From positions 1 to 64,000 of the forward strand of contig NZ_LAKD02000004.1 of NCBI RefSeq assembly GCF_000968685.2: a stretch of 64,000 nucleotides of DNA. The letters run 5' to 3'. Below are positions 44,900 through 53,709 of this stretch, one piece after another. The stretch is from Streptomyces antioxidans. GTDB taxonomy: Bacteria > Actinomycetota > Actinomycetes > Streptomycetales > Streptomycetaceae. A program made the translations under genes and the position numbers. The notes below the pieces were generated by a model that was not told the origin of the DNA, did not search any database, and saw only the letters and a list, made by a program, of their open reading frames with translations. Numbering within the stretch: the stretch's first letter is position 1; every line of letters starts with the position of its first letter.

Positions 44900-45180
44900 C
44901 AACCAAAGACGCATGGGCATCGACCACACCTGGGCAGCCCTGCTCTGCTGCACGCCGGCCTATGCCCCCTGGGCCAACCCCATAGAGGCCCACTTCGGGC
45001 CGCTGCGGCAGTTCACCCCGGCCAACTCACACCACCCCAACCACACCGTCCAGACCCGGGCCCTGCATGCCTGCCTGTGCTGGCGCAACCACAACGCCCG
45101 CCACCCCGACGTCCTCACTGCCCAGTGACGCGAACGCGCTCGCCTACGAAACGAGAAGGGCATCCGCTGGGGAGTCAGGG
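44900..45180 (+). pseudogene. C-terminal fragment of an IS630 family transposase
   Basis: The translation contains TPAYAPWANPIEAHFGPLRQF, the third catalytic-acid region of IS630 DDE transposases (normally W-x-N-x-I-E), then LCWRNHNARHPDVLTAQ. An in-frame TGA (45126-45128) interrupts it; the frame then continues as RERARLRNEKGIRWG, the usual end of the protein, so the stop is probably a CGA-to-TGA change. The N-terminal catalytic residues are missing. The element is dead. Confidence 0.8.
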
Positions 45181-45208
45181 CGTCCGACCACGATGGCGGC
45201 CTGAGCAG

Positions 45209-45670
45209 CTACACCCGCTCTTGGTACACCCTGATCTCGGTCGGCTTAAGTCCGCGGATCGCTGTCCACACCGCCCGTTCGGTCAGCCCTTGGGCCCACT
45301 CTTCGAGATCTGCACCGGCATGATGGAAGAACCACGAGTGGAAGCTTCCCAGGGCCTCCAGGGCGGGTGTGAGTCCGTATCGGAGCTCGCAGGGGACCTG
45401 CACGTAGTGGTCGTGATCACCGTCGCTGTCGGAGACCTCGAACTGTCGGGTGAGGTCCAGCGTGAACGTCGCAGGACCGTCGAACGCGTCGGTCCCGTAC
45501 TGGAACAAAAGCCCGTCGGCATCGGGTGTGTCCGGGACGTGGAACAGCCGGCGGCCGAAACGAAGGAAGGCAAGCCAGACGTCTTCCGGGACCAGATCGG
45601 CAAAGGCTCCAGAACCCGGTTCATCTTCCAGTAGTCCCACGGCCTCATCCACCGACGGTCTCCGCGTCAC
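45209..45670 (-). CDS. Hypothetical soluble protein
   Basis: A 153-residue acidic protein with strong codon bias toward GC in third positions and natural-looking composition (DLVPEDVWLAFLRFGRRLFHVPD, GTDAFDGPATFTLDLTRQFEV). No signal peptide or membrane helix. I do not recognise a domain. Its size, acidity and place beside mobile-element debris would suit an immunity-type protein, but that is only a possibility. The stop is about 30 bp from the IS630 fragment. Confidence 0.65.
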   Translation of the reverse strand: MTRRPSVDEAVGLLEDEPGSGAFADLVPEDVWLAFLRFGRRLFHVPDTPDADGLLFQYGTDAFDGPATFTLDLTRQFEVSDSDGDHDHYVQVPCELRYGLTPALEALGSFHSWFFHHAGADLEEWAQGLTERAVWTAIRGLKPTEIRVYQERV

Positions 45671-45938
45671 GCCCGCCCCCCTCCTCCACCGCAGCCAGGC
45701 CGAGCCTACTCAACCCGGCGCACCTTCCCGGTCAGAGCACTAGGCACCCGGCGCCCACCGCGGCGGTCTTCCCCTTTGGGGCAGCCGCGGTGGTGGCTGC
45801 CCGCGCGGCTCACCAGCACACGCGCGATGGGATGCGGCACACCGATGTCTGACACGCCGCCTGTGGCTGGCCGCGTTTGTCAACTTCCGCTGCGATGAGG
45901 GCTTTGCGCATAGGGTGAACAAGCAGGGAGTCGGAGTG

Positions 45939-46322
45939 ATGGGGGGGGTGGCGATGCTGGTTCGGATCAGTGCTGCGGCGAGGCAGGATGATGCGCTGCT
46001 CGATCTGTACCGGTGGCTGCGTCAGGACGAGGACGTCAAGCGTGTGGCGAGGGTGAGTCCCGGCTCGGCCGAGCCGGGCAGCGGGGCCATGGGGGCCGTC
46101 GAGTACATCAATGTCGTGTGCTCGGTTCTCGGCGTGGTCATTTCCGCCTACGCCGCCTGGCGCTCCGCCCGGCCGTCCGCTCCGCCCGTGCACCTGACGG
46201 TCAACGCCACGACGGTGGTCCTTAAGGATGCCTCTGCGGAGGCGTTGCGCGCGGCCGTGGCGCGGTTGCAGGAGGGTGCGGGGGAGGCGGAGCCCGTACA
46301 GCGGCGGGCGGATGACGGGTGA
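45939..46322 (+). CDS. EACC1-like effector-associated membrane component
   Basis: A 127-residue protein. An N-terminal alpha/beta part (LVRISAAARQDDALLDLYRWLRQDEDVKRV) is followed by one membrane helix (YINVVCSVLGVVISAYAAW) and a short strand-rich tail (HLTVNATTVVLKDASAEALRAAVARL). This is the layout of effector-associated constant component 1 (EACC1), described in bacterial conflict systems where it accompanies caspase-like and other effectors. The stop overlaps the caspase start (GTGA), so the two proteins should be made in fixed ratio. I chose ATG 45939, with GGAG 8 bases upstream; GTG 45915 and ATG 45954 are alternatives. Confidence 0.78.
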   Translation: MGGVAMLVRISAAARQDDALLDLYRWLRQDEDVKRVARVSPGSAEPGSGAMGAVEYINVVCSVLGVVISAYAAWRSARPSAPPVHLTVNATTVVLKDASAEALRAAVARLQEGAGEAEPVQRRADDG

Positions 46323-48826
46323 GTTCAGTGGCGGGTCTTCCTGACCCGGGCGCGTCGCGTGCGGTGCTGATCGGTGTGAGCGGCTATCAGAAGATGGAGC
46401 CGTTGCCCGGGGTGGCGCGTAATCTGCGGCGGTTGAAGACGCTGCTCACCGAGCCCGATCTGTGGGGTCTGAGTCCTCGGCACTGCACGGTACTGTCCAA
46501 CCCCCGTTCGATCGAGACGGTACTGGACGCTGTGCATGCCGCGGCGGCGGAGGCTGAGGACGCCCTGCTGGTCTACTTCGCCGGGCACGGTCTGGTTTCC
46601 CTCAAGGGGGATTTGTATCTGGCGCTGCCTTCCTCGCATGCGGAGCGCATCTACAGCGGTGTCTCGTACGATCTGCTGCGCTCTCAGCTGGTCGACGAGG
46701 CCAGTGCCCGCAGCCGCGTTGTCCTTCTGGATTGCTGCTACGGCGGTCGCGCGATGGACGGCTACATGGGTTCGGGGGCCAGGGCCGCGGGGGTGGCCGG
46801 ATTCGCTGGGCCCGTGGCGGTCGCCGACTCGGCCGCGGTCGAGGGGACGTATGTCATGACCGCCGCCGCGGGGACCAAGCAGGCCCTCGCCCCGCCCGGC
46901 GAGAAGTACACAGCGTTCACCGGCGAGTTGCTCCGGGCTCTGGAAGAGGGAGTCCCCGGCGGGCCGGACCCGTTGAGCATGGACGCGCTTTTTAGGCATG
47001 TGCGCGGTGAGCTTGCCGCCAAGGGCCGCCCTCAGCCGCAGCAGCGGGCGCGCAACGGCGGCACCAGCATCGCCCTGGTCCGTAACCGGTGGGCGGTCGC
47101 GGAGGCGCGACGGCGGGCGGCCGAGGCGCAGCGGGCCGCCGAGGCGGCGCAGCAGGCGGCCGAGGCGGCACGGCGGGCGGCTGAGGCGGAGGCGGCACGC
47201 CGAGCGGCCGAGGCCGAGGCGGAGGCGGAGGCGGAGGCGGGGTCCGGGCGGGCCACCGCGCCGGGAACCACTCCTGGCTGGGAGAGGTGGGCGCGGTGGG
47301 GGTGGAATGCGGCGCGGTCGCTGTGGTCACGGCGGCCGGGCCGGGTCCTCCTCGCGCTGTCCCTGGTCGCGGGGTTGCTCGGCGGTGGTCTCTATCTGTA
47401 TGTGCGGGACCCGCGGGAGTGTGCGGCGGAGGGCGTGGCCACGGTGGCCGGTGAATGTATCGGGGTCACCGACGGCCGGTATGCGTTCGCCAAGGGGATC
47501 GAGGAGATATCGCAATGGATCATGGACGAGAACGCCAAGGTCTTGCAAAGCGGTGCTCCCTCGGTCTCCATCGCCCTGATGACCTCGATGACCACCTCCG
47601 ACTCAGCAGAAGAGCGGCGGATCCAGAACAGGCTGATGGGCGCTCTCCTGGCGCAGCGGCGCGCCAACTACGTGCCGGGGAAGGGGATGAAGATCCGCCT
47701 CCTGCTGGCCAACCCCGGTCGTGACGGCGCCTATTGGGCGAAGGTCATCCCGCGGCTGGAGGATCTGACCAAGGGCCCGTCCCCGCTGCGCGCCGTCATC
47801 GGCCTCGACGCGAACACCACGCGGGCCCGTGAGGCGAGCTCGCGCTTGGCCGCACGCGGCATTCCCGTGGTCAACGCCTCGACCGCTCCGGTCCCTGCGG
47901 GCACCGGGGACAACGCCCCCACCGGGGCCGCCCAGGTCATGCCCGACCTCGATGACCAACGGCGCGCCCTGATCGGCACGTTGAAAGACCTCGACCCGCA
48001 GGGGGCGGTCCTGGTCAGCGAGGACAATCCGAGCGACCTGTACGTGAAGAGTTTGCACTCCGGGTTCGAGCAGATCGCGGAGAAGTCACCGTTTCCTCCG
48101 CAGCTGTATACAGCTTCACAGAATCCGAAGCAGGACCGTGCGAGGGAAAAGAAGATCGCGGACATCGCCAGCGAGGTGTGTCGGCAGACGCCGGAGATCG
48201 AGACGGTTCTCTTCGCGGGGCGTGCGGAGTCACTGCGGCATTTCCTCAACTCGATGGCGGGGAGCCTGAGTTGCGCCAAGCAGGACCTGACCGTCATCAG
48301 CGGCTCGGACACGGGCCGCCTCACCACCGATCCCGCCTTGGACCGGGAGAGGCTGCGGGGCCCGGTCAAGGTCCGCGTGGAGTACGCCACCGGGTTCCAC
48401 CCCGATGCCTGGCGGAGATCCTCCGCTCCGAAGACGGGCGGGTCGAGCAAGTCTTTGGATGCCCTGCTTCATGCGGCAAAGAGCGGGGGCAGGCTGTCCG
48501 CGGACGTCGGCGACACCATGGACGGCACACTCGTGGCGACGTATGACGCGGGTCTCACCGCCGTCGCCGGTATCAACCTGAGTAGGGCGGAGGGAGAGAA
48601 ACTGCCCGGTCTGGCCGCCGTCGCCAGCATCTGGCCCCGGCTGAACGGCCCCGGGAGGGTGGAAGGCGCCAGCGGCTGGATCTGCCTGGACCGGTCCGGC
48701 AGCCCCTACGACAAGGCAGTTCCCCTGGTCCAGCTCGATTTCACCAGCAAGCGCCCCGCACTGGTCGCCGTGGCCTGGCCGGAGGGGAAGCCGCCCTCGA
48801 AGAGCTGCGCCGTGCCTCGCGCCTGA
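46319..48826 (+). CDS. Caspase-family protease with membrane helix and extracellular ligand-binding-like domain
   Basis: An 835-residue protein. Residues ~12-255 form a caspase/metacaspase p20-type peptidase with His90 in YFAGHG and the Cys pair at 139-140 in LDCCYGG. Residues ~258-308 are an Ala/Glu/Arg coiled-coil-like repeat. A single membrane helix (~342-362) follows. The remaining ~470 residues, expected outside the cell, read like a type 1 periplasmic-binding-protein fold (SIALMTSM..., PLRAVIGLDANTTRAREASSRLAARGIPVVNAS, PQGAVLVSED). The layout suggests an outside sensor joined to an inside protease. It overlaps the EACC1-like gene. A role in suicide or conflict response is inferred from known EACC1-caspase pairs. 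Confidence 0.88.
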   Translation: MSSVAGLPDPGASRAVLIGVSGYQKMEPLPGVARNLRRLKTLLTEPDLWGLSPRHCTVLSNPRSIETVLDAVHAAAAEAEDALLVYFAGHGLVSLKGDLYLALPSSHAERIYSGVSYDLLRSQLVDEASARSRVVLLDCCYGGRAMDGYMGSGARAAGVAGFAGPVAVADSAAVEGTYVMTAAAGTKQALAPPGEKYTAFTGELLRALEEGVPGGPDPLSMDALFRHVRGELAAKGRPQPQQRARNGGTSIALVRNRWAVAEARRRAAEAQRAAEAAQQAAEAARRAAEAEAARRAAEAEAEAEAEAGSGRATAPGTTPGWERWARWGWNAARSLWSRRPGRVLLALSLVAGLLGGGLYLYVRDPRECAAEGVATVAGECIGVTDGRYAFAKGIEEISQWIMDENAKVLQSGAPSVSIALMTSMTTSDSAEERRIQNRLMGALLAQRRANYVPGKGMKIRLLLANPGRDGAYWAKVIPRLEDLTKGPSPLRAVIGLDANTTRAREASSRLAARGIPVVNASTAPVPAGTGDNAPTGAAQVMPDLDDQRRALIGTLKDLDPQGAVLVSEDNPSDLYVKSLHSGFEQIAEKSPFPPQLYTASQNPKQDRAREKKIADIASEVCRQTPEIETVLFAGRAESLRHFLNSMAGSLSCAKQDLTVISGSDTGRLTTDPALDRERLRGPVKVRVEYATGFHPDAWRRSSAPKTGGSSKSLDALLHAAKSGGRLSADVGDTMDGTLVATYDAGLTAVAGINLSRAEGEKLPGLAAVASIWPRLNGPGRVEGASGWICLDRSGSPYDKAVPLVQLDFTSKRPALVAVAWPEGKPPSKSCAVPRA

Positions 48827-49230
48827 CGGACGGAGGCGGTGCCCTGCTTCCGCGTGGGCGTCGCGGGCGTGCGTGGTACCGCTTCGGGTGCGGGTGCCGG
48901 CGGGAGAGGCGCCGGGGCCGGGGCGGGCCTGGTCCTGGCCGTGTCCGGCGTCGCGGGGCGCCGTGGCCAACCGACGAAAGGTGCTGGCCTGGGGCTTCGC
49001 CGACGCTCGGGTGTGCGGATCCCGATGCTTACCCGGCCCCTTTGCCCGCCGGAAGTGGCTCGCGGCCGGCGGTGGCCACGAATGCCGCGGCGCGGCGCGA
49101 GGGCGCGCCTTGGGAACGCTGCGGTCAGTGCGGCTGCGGCCGAGGCGCCCAGTACCGGTGGCTCCGGCCGGAGGCCCGGGGAGAGCCGGGTGCCCATGAA
49201 GGTGAGTCGGTCCATGACACGACCACCATC
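48827..49230. other. Interval without a convincing gene
   Basis: About 400 bases between the caspase gene and the ArsR promoter. Frames on both strands are open but read as low-complexity Gly/Ala/Arg/Pro text. I see no family resemblance. Confidence 0.45.
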
Positions 49231-49248
49231 ATTCAGGATATCTTGAAT
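49231..49248. promoter_or_regulatory. Palindromic ArsR/SmtB-type operator
   Basis: ATTCAGGATATCTTGAAT is an 18-bp near-perfect palindrome (two central-flank mismatches), 26 bp upstream of the ArsR start codon. Size and position match operators of metal-sensing ArsR/SmtB repressors, so autoregulation with the downstream exporter is likely. Confidence 0.6.
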
Positions 49249-49273
49249 TCAGGTTTGGCTGTACTGTGGTGGG

Positions 49274-49609
49274 ATGCTGACCGCTGCCTCCGACATCGAG
49301 GTGCTGGCCCGTTTCGGCCGCGCGCTCGCCGACCCGATCCGCTGCCGGATCCTCCTCGCCCTGCGCCGGGCACCGGGCTACCCCGCCGACCTCGCCGACG
49401 CGCTCGGCGTCTCCCGCACCCGGCTCTCCAACCACCTGGCGTGCCTGCGCGGCTGCGGGCTGGTCGTCACCGTTCCCGACGGGCGACGCATCCGCTACGA
49501 GCTCGCCGACGGGCGCCTGGGCCACGCCCTGGATGGCCTGCTCGCCTCGGTGGTGGCGGCCGAGCCGGACAGGGCCTGCCCGGAGGCCGCGGAGAAGGGC
49601 TGCTGCTGA
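49274..49609 (+). CDS. ArsR/SmtB family metal-sensing repressor
   Basis: A 111-residue winged helix-turn-helix repressor (LARFGRALADPIRCRILLALRR, LADALGVSRTRLSNHLACLRGCGLV). Cysteines in the recognition-helix region (LACLRGCGL) and the C-terminal CPEAAEKGCC resemble the thiolate sites of CmtR-type Cd/Pb sensors. The start is preceded by a palindromic operator. It is one base upstream of the GTG of a cation exporter, forming a two-gene operon. Sensing of Cd(II)/Pb(II)/Zn(II) is inferred from Cys placement. Confidence 0.88.
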   Translation: MLTAASDIEVLARFGRALADPIRCRILLALRRAPGYPADLADALGVSRTRLSNHLACLRGCGLVVTVPDGRRIRYELADGRLGHALDGLLASVVAAEPDRACPEAAEKGCC

Positions 49610-49610
49610 G

Positions 49611-50354
49611 GTGACCGCGGTATCCCCCGGGCCGTCGCCGGCCCGCCGTGATGTCCTCGCCCGCCGGATACGGCTGCTGGTCGCCGCGACGATCGCCTAC
49701 AACGTCATCGAAGCCCTCGTCGCGATCACCGCGGGCACGACGGCCTCCTCCACCGCCCTGGTCGGCTTCGGCCTCGACTCCGTCATCGAGGTCTCCTCCG
49801 CCGCCGCCCTCGCCTGGCAGTTCTCCGCCCGCGACCACGCGGTCCGGCAGGCCCGGGAGAAGACCGTGCTGCGGATCATCGCCGTCTCCTTCTTCGCCCT
49901 TGCCGCCTACGTGAGCACCGACGCCATCCGCGCGCTGGCCGGCACCGGCGAGGCCGACCACTCCCCTGCCGGCATCGTCATCGCCGCGCTGTCGCTCGCG
50001 GTCATGCCCTGGCTGTCCGCCGCCCAGCGCCGGGCCGGCCGCGAACTCAACTCCGCCTCCGCCGTGGCGGACTCCCAGCAGACACTGCTGTGCACCTACC
50101 TCTCCGCCGTGCTCCTGGCGGGCCTGGTCCTCAACGCGACCCTCGGCTGGTCGTGGGCCGACCCCGTCGCCGCCCTCGGCATCGCCGCCATCGCCGTCAG
50201 GGAAGGCCGCGACGCCTGGCAGGGCACGGGCTGCTGCGCCCCCGCCGCCCACCCGGCGCCCGGCACCGCGGCGCGCGCCCCGGCCGGTACCACAGCCGAG
50301 GGCACGGCCGAGGACGCCCGCGGCCGCCGTCCCGACTGCTCCTGCTGTTCATGA
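49611..50354 (+). CDS. Cation diffusion facilitator-type metal exporter
   Basis: A 247-residue membrane protein with about six helices. It carries the CDF signature in helix 2 (GFGLDSVIE), YNVIEALVAI in helix 1 and SWADPVAALGIAAIAVREG near helices 5-6. The cytoplasmic C-terminal domain is short and ends in a Cys-rich tail (DCSCCS), with GCC earlier, suggesting soft-metal handling. It lies directly after the ArsR gene and is probably released from repression by the same metal. Small CDF proteins lacking the long C-terminal domain are known. Confidence 0.85.
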   Translation: MTAVSPGPSPARRDVLARRIRLLVAATIAYNVIEALVAITAGTTASSTALVGFGLDSVIEVSSAAALAWQFSARDHAVRQAREKTVLRIIAVSFFALAAYVSTDAIRALAGTGEADHSPAGIVIAALSLAVMPWLSAAQRRAGRELNSASAVADSQQTLLCTYLSAVLLAGLVLNATLGWSWADPVAALGIAAIAVREGRDAWQGTGCCAPAAHPAPGTAARAPAGTTAEGTAEDARGRRPDCSCCS

Positions 50355-50454
50355 ACACCGCGGCGCCCCTCCCGCCCCGGCGCGGCGCGGGTGATGGTGG
50401 CCGGGCGGTGGAACGGGCGACGAGCGCGGCAGGCTCCGCAGGAGGGAGACGCGA

Positions 50455-51240
50455 TCAGGTGTCGGGGCCGAACAGGTCGGTGAGCAGGCTCGCCCCCTCG
50501 GCTGGTGCGCGGATCTCCATGTGCAGGTGGGGGCCGTCGAGATGGAGGCGGAAGCCGAAGAACGGGCAGCACCGTTGTTCGGCCGCGGCCAGCTCCGCCA
50601 CGCGCGCGGTCCGTTCGGCGGGCAGCGTCAGCCGCAGTCCTTCGGGCAGCTCGGTCCGCACGGCGCCGCCGACCGCCTCGCGCCAGCCGGCGGTCCGCTC
50701 GCGCGCCTCCTCACCGGTCAGGGAGCAGGCCACCGGCGCCGCCCGCCACGCCTTGGCGCCGTGAGTGTCGGCGGTCTGCCGGCTCGGTGCGGGCCGGGCG
50801 GCGGGCCGAGGTGTGGCGGGGGCGGCCGGAGCCGGCGGAGGGCGGAATCCGCACTCCGGGTCGCAGGGGCGCACCCGGTCGGGCAGCGTGTCCAGGTGCG
50901 CAAGGGCCGTGCGCAGGGACGCGGTGAACGCGGCCAGCCCGGCGGCGCGGGTGCCGGCCTCGGTCAGGCGGGCGGCGATCCGCGGCCGAAGGGCGGCCTT
51001 CACCTCCCGGCACGCGCCGTCCTCCCATACGGCGAGCAGCTCGCGGATCTCCTCCAGCGGCAGCCCCAGGTGTTTGGCCGCGCCGATGAACGCCAGCCGT
51101 TCGATCGCGTCCTGCCCGTACAGCCGGTAGCCGGCCGGGGTCCGGGCGGCGGGCAGGAGCCCGGCGCCGTCGTAGAAGCGCAGCGTGGTCGCCGGGACGC
51201 CGGAGCGTTCGGCGAGCTGGGAGATCCGCATCGTGCTCAC
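50455..51240 (-). CDS. MerR family regulator fused to a Cys-containing C-terminal domain
   Basis: A 261-residue protein. The N-terminal MerR winged helix is classical (MRISQLAERSGVPATTLRFYDGAGLLPAARTPAGYRLY), followed by the dimer helix. The extra C-terminal ~90 residues (ACSLTGEEARERTAGW ... EQRCCPFFGFRLHLDGP) match a small domain often found alone near metal-resistance genes. CDPEC and RCCPFF could bind a metal. Start GTG 51240 or ATG 51231; the promoter is so close that the mRNA may be nearly leaderless. It is divergent from the ABC ATPase gene across 68 bp. Confidence 0.85.
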   Translation of the reverse strand: MSTMRISQLAERSGVPATTLRFYDGAGLLPAARTPAGYRLYGQDAIERLAFIGAAKHLGLPLEEIRELLAVWEDGACREVKAALRPRIAARLTEAGTRAAGLAAFTASLRTALAHLDTLPDRVRPCDPECGFRPPPAPAAPATPRPAARPAPSRQTADTHGAKAWRAAPVACSLTGEEARERTAGWREAVGGAVRTELPEGLRLTLPAERTARVAELAAAEQRCCPFFGFRLHLDGPHLHMEIRAPAEGASLLTDLFGPDT

Positions 51241-51248
51241 AGTCTTCG

Positions 51249-51280
51249 ACGGTAGACCTTCGCCCCTGGTCGAAGGTCAA
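51249..51280 (-). promoter_or_regulatory. MerR-type promoter/operator
   Basis: On the minus strand a -35-like TTGACC and a -10-like TACCGT are separated by about 20 bases, longer than normal as in MerR-activated promoters. The spacer holds the dyad with arms GACCTTCG (51255-51262) and CGAAGGTC (51271-51278). It may also affect the divergent ABC gene. Confidence 0.55.
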
Positions 51281-51308
51281 GCCCGGCGCGCGAGCGTACT
51301 GTGCTGGC

Positions 51309-52115
51309 ATGGATGAAACCCGCAAGCCCCGTGCCGTTGTCGCGCTGCGGGAGGTCGCTGTCCACCGCCGCACCACCGGGCAGGAGATCGTCCTGGACGG
51401 GATCAACTGGAGGGTTGGGCCTGGCGAGCACTGGGCACTGCTGGGGGCCAACGGGGCCGGGAAGACCACCCTGCTCCGGCTCATCGGGGCGGTCATGTAT
51501 CCCACCACGGGCACGGTCGAGGTTCTTGGTGACCGGCTCGGTCGTATCGACATGCGGGAGCTGCGTGCGCGGGTCGGGCTGGTCTCCGCCGCCCAGAAGG
51601 TGCCGCTGGATGCCACCGCGCACACCGTCGTCCTGACCGGGGCGACCGGCACGGTGGCGCCGCTGTGGGGTAAGTACGACACCGCGACCCGTGAGCGTGC
51701 CCATGTCCTGCTCGCCGAGCTGGGGTGCAAGGAGCTGGCCGAGCGCCGTTTTAGTGACTGCTCGGGCGGCCAGCGTGCCCGGATCCTCATCTGCCGTGCG
51801 CTGATGGCCGATCCGTCGCTGCTGCTGCTCGACGAACCGTTCAACGCCCTCGATCTCCCCTCCCGGGAGGACCTGGTGGACTCGCTGTGCCAGCTGGCGG
51901 CCGACCGGGCCCATCTCGCCACCGTCACGGTCACCCACCACCTGGAGGAACTTCCGCCCAGCACCAGCCACGCCTACCTGCTCAGGGAAGGCCGCGAGCT
52001 GGCGTCCGGCCCGGCCGACAGCGTGCTCACCGCGCAGAACATGACTCTCTGCTTCGGACGTCCGGTTCATGTCGCCCGCCACGACGGCCGGTGGTACGCG
52101 CGCTCGGGCCGCTAG
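51309..52115 (+). CDS. ABC transporter ATP-binding protein without a local permease
   Basis: A 268-residue ABC ATPase. Walker A is GANGAGKTT, the signature CSGGQRAR, Walker B LLLLDEPF, and the switch His in VTVTHH. No membrane gene follows, so it must use a distant permease or act in a non-transport role as some lone ATPases do. The start is 68 bp from the divergent MerR gene, so the dyad between them may control both. Confidence 0.85.
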   Translation: MDETRKPRAVVALREVAVHRRTTGQEIVLDGINWRVGPGEHWALLGANGAGKTTLLRLIGAVMYPTTGTVEVLGDRLGRIDMRELRARVGLVSAAQKVPLDATAHTVVLTGATGTVAPLWGKYDTATRERAHVLLAELGCKELAERRFSDCSGGQRARILICRALMADPSLLLLDEPFNALDLPSREDLVDSLCQLAADRAHLATVTVTHHLEELPPSTSHAYLLREGRELASGPADSVLTAQNMTLCFGRPVHVARHDGRWYARSGR

Positions 52116-52239
52116 CGGCGTGTGGGGCACGCTGGGGTGCCTCTCGGTCCGGGCCCGCCTGTGTGCGGTGGCCGCGGGGTCGGTACTGGCCTTTGACAAC
52201 ACATGGCGGTGATCTCAACTGGGAGTACGTCGCGTCGCG

Positions 52240-53709
52240 GTGGCCGACGGTGCGCGGACCGGTTCGGCATGTTCCTCACTCGGTCTCGGTGTTCTCTTGA
52301 CCGGTGCGTTCATCGCCATGATGGATACGTTCATCGTCAATGTCGCGGCGCCGAGTATTCAGGCGGATCTGCGTGCGGGGACCGCGGACACCGAGTTGGT
52401 GATCGCCGGTTACACGCTGACCTACGCGGTCGGGCTGATCGCTGGCGGGCGGCTGGGGGATGTCTACGGCCGGCGGCGGATGTTCGCCGTGGGGCTGGCC
52501 GGGTTCACCCTGGCCTCGCTGGCGTGTGGCCTGGCCGCCAGTGCCGGGGAGCTGATCGCGGCCCGGCTGGTGCAGGGCGCTGCCGCCGCCTTGCTCTCTC
52601 CGCAGGTGCTGGCGATCATCCGGACCTCGTTCGTGGACCGGCGGCAGCGGGCCCGGGCGTTCGGACTGATGGGCGCGGTACAGGCGCTGGCGAGTGTGTT
52701 CGGGCAGATCCTGGGCGGTGCCGTGACACAGGCCGATGTGCTGGGACTGGGCTGGCGTCCGGTGTTCTTGATCAATGTGCCGATCGGTCTGGCCGCGCTG
52801 CTGCTCGTGCGGCGCGCGGTGCCCGAATCCCGGGCCGCTGTCGCCGAGGAGACCGACTGGGGCGGGATGCTGTTCGGTGGGGTGGCGCTGGTGGTGCTGC
52901 TGGTTCCGCTGATCGAGGGGCAGCAGCTGGGGTGGCCGGGGTGGCTTGTGGGGATGCTGCCCGTCGCGGTGGTGGTGCTCGCGGTGTTCCTGGCCGTCCA
53001 GGTCCGCAGGGCACGACGCGGTGCGGCGGCCCTGCTGCATGCCGAACTGCTGGCCAGCGGTGCCTTCACGGGCGGGGCCGTGGTGGTGCTGCTGTTCTCC
53101 GCCACCATGACGCCGCTGTATCTGGGCTATACGATCCTGCTCCAGGAGGGCTTCGGTGACTCGCCTTTGCGTGCCGGACTCGCGTTCGCCCCGCTGGCGA
53201 TGGCGGTCGCGGTGAGTTCGTTTGCCGCGGGCCGGTTCATCCGCCGCGTTGGGAGGCGTGTGGTCCTCGCCGCAGGGGCTGTTTTGCACGGCGTCGGCGG
53301 CGGTGTGGCGCTGGGGGTGTCTCTGGCCGCGCCGGGCGCTTTACCCAACGGTCTGCTGCCGTGCATGGTGGTCCTCGGCGTGGCGCAGGGACTCTTCGTC
53401 ACACCCAGCTTGAACGCCGTGCTCGATGGCGTGGGAGAGGCCCACATCGGGGGCGCCTCGGGGATTCTGACCGCGATGCAGCGGCTGGGCAACGCCGTGG
53501 GCACGGCGGTGCTGATGCTGCCGTTCCTGGCGGCCTACGAGCGGGCGCGAGCCGGCGGCGCGGCGCCGGCCAAGGGGTATACCGAGGCGTTCGCCGCTTT
53601 GTGCGGCGCTGTCACGCTGGTGTCACTGCTCACCGCGGCGCTGCTGTGCCGCGTGCCCTTCGGCCGGGCCGGGGCGGGGTGGGCGGGGGCTTCGTCCGGG
53701 GACCGCTAA
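52240..53709 (+). CDS. DHA2-type MFS drug exporter (14 helices)
   Basis: A 489-residue EmrB/QacA-type transporter. The first helix reads LLTGAFIAMMDTFIVNVAAPSI, with the family D-x-x-I-V-N-V-A-x-P motif. Loop 2-3 is GGRLGDVYGRRRMF, and helix 5 LGWRPVFLINVPIG. The length fits 14 membrane segments. The GTG at 52240 has only a distant GGGAG, so the exact start is uncertain by a few codons. It lies 124 bp after the ABC gene. The exported compound is unknown; relatives expel antibiotics and cationic drugs. Confidence 0.88.
   Translation: MADGARTGSACSSLGLGVLLTGAFIAMMDTFIVNVAAPSIQADLRAGTADTELVIAGYTLTYAVGLIAGGRLGDVYGRRRMFAVGLAGFTLASLACGLAASAGELIAARLVQGAAAALLSPQVLAIIRTSFVDRRQRARAFGLMGAVQALASVFGQILGGAVTQADVLGLGWRPVFLINVPIGLAALLLVRRAVPESRAAVAEETDWGGMLFGGVALVVLLVPLIEGQQLGWPGWLVGMLPVAVVVLAVFLAVQVRRARRGAAALLHAELLASGAFTGGAVVVLLFSATMTPLYLGYTILLQEGFGDSPLRAGLAFAPLAMAVAVSSFAAGRFIRRVGRRVVLAAGAVLHGVGGGVALGVSLAAPGALPNGLLPCMVVLGVAQGLFVTPSLNAVLDGVGEAHIGGASGILTAMQRLGNAVGTAVLMLPFLAAYERARAGGAAPAKGYTEAFAALCGAVTLVSLLTAALLCRVPFGRAGAGWAGASSGDR

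Noticed and set aside
48839..49246. 135-codon plus-strand frame after the caspase gene
   Set aside because: Low-complexity Gly/Ala/Arg text, no ribosome site, no resemblance; it runs over the ArsR operator.
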